Assembly (NCBI RefSeq): GCF_030272615.1
Contig: NC_081413.1
Span: forward strand, 723,071,649-723,135,648
DNA length: 64,000 nt
Origin: Cryptomeria japonica
Lineage: Eukaryota; Streptophyta; Pinopsida; Cupressales; Cupressaceae
Direction of reading: 5' to 3'
Shown: positions 57,061 to 64,000 of the stretch, one piece after another
How the letters are laid out: every line of letters starts with the position of its first letter
How positions within the stretch are numbered: the stretch's first letter is position 1
Position numbers and translations under genes: made by a program
Notes under the pieces: generated by a model
Databases searched by the model: none
What the model was told of the DNA's origin: nothing
Seen by the model: only the letters and a program-made list of their open reading frames with translations

Positions 57061-58317
57061 TGTAGCATCATAAAATTGTGACCCTTGCAATTTTGACCAT
57101 GTTTTAGGTCCTTGCCCTAGCGTCTACATCTCCCTACTCAATTAGGACCCCTCTCTACATCATCATTCCAAATCTTCTCCTGTTTCGGTCCTTGCATCAC
57201 CTTGTGACCCTGTCCAAGCCCCAAAATAGGGCAGGATAGGGGCGTGGCGCCCCTATCCCCCCTTAGGACAGGAGTGTGGTGCCCTTGTCACCCCTGGATA
57301 GAGCGTGGTGCCCCTATCCTCCCTCTTTAGGTGGCCCTAAAATGGGTCCATTTGACCCTTGACCCTAATTTGCTCTTTGGGATTTAAATTTCCCTTATGT
57401 CGACCTTTGGTGAGATGAAAATTAATTCTCCTAGGCAAGTATAAAAAGGAATTTAGTCCTCTCATTTGTATATACAAGGATAAGAGAAGATAAGCAAAAT
57501 TGGGTAAACAAGTGGAAGGTCTCCATTATTAAGCGTTCAAGTCTTCATGTCTTCAAACATCTTCTTCTTTATGTGTTTTCTTCATTCATCCATTGGAGCA
57601 ACATTACAACATTCATTTGCAAGCATGTGTGTGTGTGTTAGGGTTTTGTCATGTTACATGTCATTTCATGCAACAGTTGTGACTACATTCAAGAAGGAAA
57701 GCAACCATCATCAACAAATTGTAGATCTACAAGGTATACATTTCTATTATTCACATTCAAGCATTTGAAATTAATTTATTTCAAGGTTGATTCCTCAAAC
57801 AAGGTTTGACTAAGAAAAACCCCTATCCACAACCCTTCTTCCCTTCTTTTATGTGTGTTGGTTGTAGGTGTGCGACTGTAATTGCAATTTTAAGCTTCAT
57901 TTTTCAGAGATGGAAAAACCCTTTTCAGCGCACGGATTTTTCGGATGACCGAGTGCAACTTCAACATGGTCTCGACGACTTTTCTCCAAATTTGCAAGGC
58001 AGATTTGTATCAGTCTAAATATCTTAGAGATTTGAAGTTACATCGTGATCCAGAATCGATAGCTCCTTATTTAATCCATTTTATCTTCATTTTCTGCATA
58101 GTCAACAAATCAACATATTTATTTACAAAAGAGGGCAAATTGCATTCCAACCCTTGCAATCCACTTGGCATTCACATCCTTGTTCCCCTTGGATTTGGAT
58201 CTAGTGGATTCAACCCCTCCATTGAATGTAAAGTATCTCCCAAGTGAAAATCATCCTAGTGGTTTCCTTTCTCTCTCCTAGGTGGGGAACCACTAGGATC
58301 CAATTTTCCACTTTACA
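57061..58317 (+). repeat. Element B 3' LTR
   Basis: 1,257 bp from TGTAGCATCA to CCACTTTACA. Holds the GC-rich palindromic units (57233-57320), TATA-like GTATAAAAAGG near 57439 and the GGTTTGACTAAG motif (57803). Closely similar to the 5' LTR, with its site for the nested LTR-A still empty. Confidence 0.9.
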
Positions 58318-59629
58318 GAGATTCTTGACCATGACCATACAGCCATTGATTTTTTTACATGGCTCATAGTTTTAACTCATAATTTTGGATACCACTTGAT
58401 GGCCTCTTACTTTTAATTTGTTTTTATGTTAGAAGCATAGGATAGTGAATCATATGGTTCTTTGTAGGTACTATTATGCATCTAATCTATTGTCAGACTA
58501 TACATAGATTCTATTATTATACTTCATATTTTGACAATAATAGTCTCCTTAGGGTGATTTTTTTTTCACAAGCATTTCTTCATGTATATCTAATGCAATA
58601 GTTTATATTTTATGGCTTTTCTGATTTTTAATATTTATTTTTTAATTATTTCATTTGTATAATTTCATTGCCTTAATCACATCATAATAATATTAAACTC
58701 TATATTTCTCATCATTTCCATCATATCATTTATCATGCATGTCAACAAAAAAATGTACAAGTGGTGACCAATTCAACTTATGAATGCAACTTAGTTGTCT
58801 CGATGGTGGAGGGTGCTTACCAACACATTTTTTGAGCCTATGTTATATTCATGCATTGAATAAAAATTTAAAGACATTGGAACTTGATAGATTGGGTGAA
58901 GGCAATGGTGGTAGAAGCTAGAGGCATACAAATGTTCACTTGTAACTATCATATCTCAATTGCTCTCTATAAGAGTTTTTTGAGAAAATAATTTCCCTTG
59001 CCCTTTTTAAATTTATTTTTTCTAATTTGTTTGCAAATATATTCCTCCATCTCGCTTGTTGTGTAGGCCACAAGATATGTTGATATGCTTTCCTAGTATT
59101 GGAGATATTTACAAGATATTTGACAATATTCTTGGGTAAATAAAGGAAACTACTCATGATAGGGATCCTAATTAGAAATTTCACGAGGAGCGTATTATAT
59201 ACAATTTCATACAATAATGGAAAGTTGTGGACACTTTGATTCATATGATGCTTTATACTCTAAATACCAAATGGTGTGTACAAGGTCCTAGGAGAGTGAC
59301 TCTTTCTAGTGAAGAATGAATGAAAGAAAGGTTGTGTAGGCCTTTTGAAAGACATACACAAATAAGGAATCTATTTTACTTTGAAAATAGTGGATAACAA
59401 ACTCTATAGTCTAGCATTTAACAAATTACAATGGAGAGAAACTAGAGCTACATTAGCTCAAATTAACCCTATGGGATGGTGGAAATAGTAGGCCAATTTG
59501 ATACACTAGAGTTGAGAATACCCACCACTCACCTCCTTTCATAAAGGTGTTGATTCCTTTGCCACAAAGAGGACTTTATCCACATACAACTTCGTGTAAT
59601 TAATCAAGAGGAATGGTCTTGACCCGATG
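58318..59629. other. No recognised gene
   Basis: AT-rich flank of element B. A 102-codon minus ORF (58936-59244) with hydrophobic first half and basic second half is not recognisable and is probably chance. Confidence 0.45.
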
Positions 59630-60621
59630 GGATGAACTCACAAAGCTGGTTCCCACTTTTTGGTACATCCTGATTTTTGCTGAAATCATACATTTTTTGG
59701 AAATATAATTATTTAAGCTTTAAGAGGTCCCATTTGAAGTAATTAATTGAAGAGAGTTAGATCAAAGGCTCTTAGATCAAAATTTCTTGGATAGAACCTA
59801 TCTACTTCTAAATCATACTTGCAATGGAGTCTCCTTTGCATCTATCAAATACTGATAAAAAACCAATTTTACATTAGCTTTTGAGGGGTCAAACGAATTC
59901 ATTTAGAAGTTTTGTTTTCTTAAGGATTTAGTCCTTATTATAAGCTTTCCAAATAGTATAATTTTTAATATATTTAAGTTTATTAATATATTTTTATTTT
60001 ATTTTTTATGAATGAAGGTTTTTCACCGAACATGAACTTCTTTGTTCAATGCATTGGGAAAAATAGCAAACTAATTCAAAAAAATTCTGAAAAATATCTA
60101 TGCCCTAGGTATTGATATCTTCTTTCTAACAAAAAAAATAAAACTTAATTTTGATATATATAGAGCAAGTTATGTGTTCAAACGTACACCTATATCTAAA
60201 TTATAATTAGTTGGACTTCAAAACTTAATAAAATAAAAAATATTCAACATATCACTATCAAACCAACTGCATGCCCTGGATATTGATGTTACAAACCAAA
60301 ATTTAAAAGAGATAAGCTTTTATCATTTATAGAAAAAAATTTATACATTTCGGGATGCACATCACTCTTAAAAAATGTTGTTTCCTGTAAAAAACTACTT
60401 TTGAGGGAGATGGAAAAATCAATAAAATTTTATTCAAAAAAATTTGAAAAAAATATATTTAGAATCTACAAAAAGGATGTTACAAATCACTAGTTTACAT
60501 CATCTACAAATTCTTAACGATTTAAAAGTTATAGGTGTCGGAAAGTGAAGGTTTTTTGCAAAATGTTCATCTAAGTGTCAAAGTTGGTCAAAAAGTGGGA
60601 ACCAGTATTGTGAGTTCACCT
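59630..60621. mobile_element. DNA transposon-like element with ~33-bp inverted ends
   Basis: The left end (59630-59663; ATGAACTCACAAAGCTGG, TTCCCACTTTTTGG) is the inverted complement of the right end (60587-60621; GTCAAAAAGTGGGAACCAG, TTGTGAGTTCACC) with about three mismatches. The 0.9-kb interior is AT-rich with no transposase, so it is non-autonomous. Target-site duplication is unclear, so the superfamily is open. Confidence 0.6.
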
Positions 60622-60972
60622 GATGAGAAAACAAATTTATGGTCACACAAAGTGCCTTATGACTTCAGTGTCAAGAAAACTTTTGGATATTATCAAGATC
60701 TAGCCAGCGGTAATGATTCAGACATACTCTAACTTAGATGTAGGTATATTAGCAAATGCTAATTAGGAGCAACAACAATTTTTTTATATTTTTTATCATT
60801 TAATAGTTAAAACTTAGGGCATTTTGTTAGTTCTATATAATATATATGCACATTGACAAAGAATAATAAAATGTGTTAGCTTGAATGAGTTCTAGATTAT
60901 TTTGTGAACTCTCAATTTATTATACTATATTTTAAGGTTTTCTAATATATAAGATGAAATTCCTTTCAATGT
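60622..60972. other. No gene seen
   Basis: AT-rich spacer between the inverted-repeat element and the third LTR-A copy. Confidence 0.5.
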
Positions 60973-61799
60973 TGCAGTGTAGTAAATTGTACACCTTTAT
61001 TAGTGTGTCCAATTTCACACTCCTAGCACCGATTTTAGTTGTTCCCTTTCCTGTATGCATTATAAGACCTCTATTGTAATTAATTATATTTAATTTAATA
61101 TTATGGGTCTTATTCCACTACATCATCACACTCTTATTTGGCCCTTAATTTTAGGTGTGCCCTTTATTATTTTATCTCGATTTAATCCTAATCTACCTCA
61201 ATTCAATCTTTAAATTATATTTCCCATATCTATACATCTTGGTTTGAGCCACCGAGCTAGATTCAACATATGAATCGTGCTATCTTTCATCCCTAGAAAT
61301 TTGAAAAAAAAAATTGATAGGACTAGGTAGTATACTACCTGGTCCTGAACTTTTTTCCTCGAGTTCAAGGAAACCATTAAGGTAGTCTTAACCTAGCCAA
61401 ATCCCACACCGTGTGAAAATATATCAATTCTAAGTCGGCCTAATGGTGATTTTAATTATGAAATCCCTATATAAGACATCCCTCTCAAATCATTTTCATC
61501 ATCTAATCATATGCTAACATTATCATCAATTCAAGAACTTCCTCAAGAGAAGATATGATTCAAGGAGAAACAAACTACATCAAGGCATCTTCAATTTATG
61601 TTTTATCTATGATTTCATGATGGATTTTATGTGATTTATCGTATTATTGCATCAACATATGAAGGACTTATCCTAAGAGCATTGCATTACCTATTGAAGG
61701 TATAATAATCTACATTCAAGCATTTTAGCCTTGCCCTCAAAAGGTAAGCTTTTCCAATTCAGTTCAAGTTCAATTTCTATTTTACTTAGGGTTAATTCA
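60973..61799 (+). mobile_element. LTR-A copy 3, diverged, interrupted by copia
   Basis: Starts TGCAGTGTAGTAAATTGTAC, matching the LTR-A start base for base in length. Carries a hairpin at 61319-61346 (AGGACTAGGTAGTA against TACTACCTGGTCCT) and TATA-like CCTATATAAGAC near 61467. The copia LTR at 61800 ends it. Confidence 0.7.
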
Positions 61800-62243
61800 T
61801 GTTGGTGTAAATAAATATTTATCATGGCTATTATTACATTTTACTTAACTTAGGATAATGCATCTCTTCATAGTTTGGATATGAGACACTTAGGGAAGTG
61901 TGCACGTAGGGATATAGATTGTAGGAGAAATTCCACCTTATGTGGTCTTATTTTGCTGTTACACTCCACATTCAGTGGGTCATCCACCTCTTGTGGAATA
62001 TTATATTATTTCGCATACCTACCCCTAGTATTTCTTACCTACCCTTGTTTCTCATTGAGCCACATGTCATGATTGTGTGTTCGTATATCCATATGGCCTT
62101 GCCTATATAAGAAGGCTCATATTCATTGTATTGGTGAATCCAGTTGATCATTTGCATATTGATGAGAATACAGTTTGTTCTTGTCATCTTATTGTCTCTC
62201 TTTATGCTTTTCATTATGCCCTTGATTTTGGCAAAATCTCACA
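61800..62243 (+). mobile_element. 5' LTR of plus-strand copia element
   Basis: From TGTTGGTGTA to AATCTCACA (the end may be 62241), with TATA-like GCCTATATAAGAAGG near 62099. A primer site follows directly. Confidence 0.7.
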
Positions 62244-62253
62244 TGGTATCAGA
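62244..62253 (+). promoter_or_regulatory. tRNA-iMet primer-binding site of copia element
   Basis: TGGTATCAGA directly after the LTR end, followed by CC where GC is usual. Confidence 0.75.
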
Positions 62254-63302
62254 CCTATTGGGGCTTCATTAATTGGTTTTGGGAGACATCTTAGAAGGCT
62301 TCTATTTTCGGATTTGAGGTTCTGTGTGTTTTGGAGGCATCTGAGAGCGTTTTCAACCTCACCATTGCGTCCGAGAGGCCATTTCCATAAAAATCAAGTA
62401 TAAACTTGACCTATTTTGGCGAAAGTCAAATTTTGGGTGTTGGAGAATTCTTTTTCCCAATTTGGAAGATACGATACAGAATTTTCAGATTTTTTCAAAA
62501 AAAAAAAAAAATTCTGAAAAATAATTTTCCAGTTGAAAATTTTTTTTTGAAAAAAAAAAAAATTGAATTTTTTTTTTGGGGGTCCGTACCTTATGCCCAG
62601 TCAGCAGCACACAGTCAGCCTGGTTCAATGGTGCAACAACCATTTTGATAGTCAAACGATTGTCAAATTTAGCACAGTGTTTTGCTGACATCAACATTTT
62701 TTGAAAATTTTAGACCCCTCTCTGTTGAAAAGTTTGGATTTTTGGGTCAATTTTGGAGGCTCATAACTTGCTCAATTTTGCTCCTTTTTTGGTGCAATTT
62801 TTTTTTATTTGGGCTACTTTTTCGTGCTCTTCGCAATGGTATTGTTATTTTATAATTTTGGTGCACATGTTTTTTGTAATTTTTGGATTCTCTTAGCTAT
62901 ACTTGTCCAATCCTCGATTTTGCAACTTCAAAGGCTTCGTTTGGGCTCATACGACCTCCTTTTCAGGTGTCGTTTGTTTTTAAAGTGCATATTTTTTCAT
63001 CTAATTTCATAATCTATGATCAATTTTTAGATATTTTGAGTGTATATCGTACTTTTAGATATTGATCTTTTTTGGCCTATTTGGTACTTGTAATTTGCTT
63101 GGATTTTAGTTTAGATCTCTATTATTAGTTTGATTCTCCTTTGGCCTCATTGAGGTAGTTGTAAAGTTGAAATCAAAAGTCCACTTTGCCATTTTTTGTA
63201 AGTGGCCCATTGGACACGCACTAAATATAAAGTGTCAAATCATCATTTTTTTTGGGGGGTGGGGGGCGGGGTTCTTTGATTGAGTGAATTTGGGGGGGTG
63301 TC
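62254..63302 (+). other. Leader of copia element with homopolymer tracts
   Basis: A- and T-runs of 9-14 bases between 62496 and 62577 and a G-rich tract at 63254-63299 just before gag. No ORF of note. Confidence 0.6.
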
Positions 63303-63350
63303 TTGTGTGATTGTGCTTCTCTTTCCTTGTGCTCTTTCATTTTTGTTGCA

Positions 63351-64000
63351 ATGAGTCCTCATAAATTTCCACCTTTAACTCCACATAATTATGCATCTTG
63401 GAAAATTAAAGGATGGAGCAAATTAATGGAAAAAGGTCTCACGCATTACATAGATGGAACTATAGCAGCAACACTAGATCCTAAGACTAATCCTAATGCT
63501 CAGTTAGAATGGCTCACTAAAAATTGTATGGCTCTTGGAACTTTGAGCAAGTATGTATCAGATGACCTCATTTTTCACATTGAGAAGTGTACTACAATCA
63601 AAGAGGCTTGCGATATATTTCAAAAATTGTATGGTCAAGTTGATGAAATCAGAGGTTACAAGATTGATGACAATGAGCTCACCAACTTGGATCCCAAGAA
63701 TTTTGATACAATCCAAGATTATGTCACCAAAGCAAATGAGCTAAGAGCAAATCTTAAGGATTGTGGAATTGACAAAAGGATGCTCAGTTGATATTCAACT
63801 TGTTGGACAAGCTTGCACCAGAATATGCAGCATTTGTTTCTAGCATCCAAACTCATTGTTTGACAGTGGGGAGTTCCTACACTATGCCTTCATTTGATGC
63901 TTTCACAGAAATGTTGATGCTGGAACAATCTAAGTTGTTGAACATGGGGCTTCTCAAGTCTTCAAAGTCCAAGGCTTTGGTGGCTAACCAAGGGAATCAA
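63351..64000 (+). pseudogene. Copia gag, frameshifted, runs off the window
   Basis: The ATG at 63351 opens MSPHKFPPLTPHNYASWKIK, the usual start of UBN2-type copia gag, followed by WLTKNCMALGTLSKYVSDDL, EACDIFQKLYGQ and DYVTKANELRANLKDCGI. A stop after KRMLS at ~63789 is bypassed by a one-base shift, after which LIFNLLDKLAPEYAAFVSSI continues to the window end. The zinc knuckle and pol would lie to the right. Capsid-forming protein of the element; one shift away from intact so far. Confidence 0.85.

Larger units (their letters stand above)
46699..58317 (+). mobile_element. Gypsy-type element B, complete outline with nested insertions
   Basis: 5' LTR 46699-49595 (about 1.25 kb without its nested insertion) and 3' LTR 57061-58317 (1,257 bp), both of the TGTAGCATCATAAAATTG family. 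Flanks are GATAT and GAGAT, a TSD with one change. A primer-like TGGTGAACTCGATG follows the 5' LTR after TTT. The internal part holds a 413-codon ORF with CHHC units, a 66-bp minisatellite and a polypurine-like AAAGTGGGGGCTAAA next to the 3' LTR. No RT or integrase was seen, so it is non-autonomous or internally deleted. Confidence 0.8.

Noticed and set aside
60535-60732. 65-codon ORF with plausible composition
   Set aside because: It crosses the right inverted repeat of the 59630-60621 element, and its composition is explained by that repeat.
62496-62577. A/T homopolymer block as a regulatory element
   Set aside because: Simple homopolymers prone to slippage or base-calling error; no further structure seen.
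1-64000. CRISPR arrays, tRNA or rRNA genes, bacterial operons
   Set aside because: No regularly spaced identical repeats with unique spacers, no cloverleaf or rRNA core sequences, and gene style is plant nuclear.

Overview
The window is about 64 kb of AT-rich plant nuclear DNA made almost entirely of nested, decayed LTR retrotransposons. The only recognisable cellular gene is the first coding exon of a plant glutamate receptor-like (GLR) protein at 16844-17120, ending in a GT donor, with no second exon found in the remaining 47 kb. Old Ty3/gypsy and Ty1/copia elements, long LTRs (0.7-1.6 kb), deep nesting and huge intron-like spacing fit a large-genome seed plant, most likely a gymnosperm (conifer). 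That is an inference; no marker proves it.

Layout. 1-6818: minus-strand Ty3/gypsy element (broken gag, 3.6 kb leader with tandem repeats, primer-binding site, 5' LTR), inserted into a minus-strand copia element (6819-9595; gag, protease and integrase remnants, tRNA-iMet primer site, LTR). 9596-14449: gypsy LTR remnants on both strands and a solo LTR with TSD TATCC. 14450-16560: no gene seen. 16561-17120: three degenerate ~119-bp repeats running into the GLR exon. 17121-21455: intron-like DNA with a copia LTR remnant. 21456-31020: gypsy-type LTR ('LTR-A') split by an 8.2-kb non-autonomous copia-like element (21794-30040), itself carrying a 1.5-kb LTR insertion. 31239-32058: solo copia LTR with TSD TGGAT. 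33835-36480: copia remnant without the catalytic part of RT. 38469-39180: probable retroposed fragment. 39520-45495: complete but dead minus-strand chromovirus with TSD GTTAT. 45554-45745: short LINE-like fragment. 46699-58317: 11.6-kb gypsy-type element ('B') with an unusual 413-codon ORF and a 66-bp minisatellite, carrying a solo LTR-A, a solo SIRE-like LTR and a 1.2-kb LINE-like insertion. 59630-60621: DNA transposon-like element with ~33-bp inverted repeats. 60973-61799: third LTR-A copy, interrupted by a copia element (61800 to the window end) with LTR, primer site and gag.

No element has an intact reverse transcriptase, so none looks autonomous. The best leads are (i) the copia-like element whose pol is replaced by a ~1,070-codon unknown ORF; (ii) hairpins and short motifs conserved in two gypsy-type LTR families, including a hairpin whose arms differ between copies while pairing is kept; (iii) a non-canonical primer-binding sequence shared by three gypsy leaders; (iv) the membrane-segment, G-patch and CHHC ORF of element B. 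Boundaries given with TSDs were read base by base; others are approximate.
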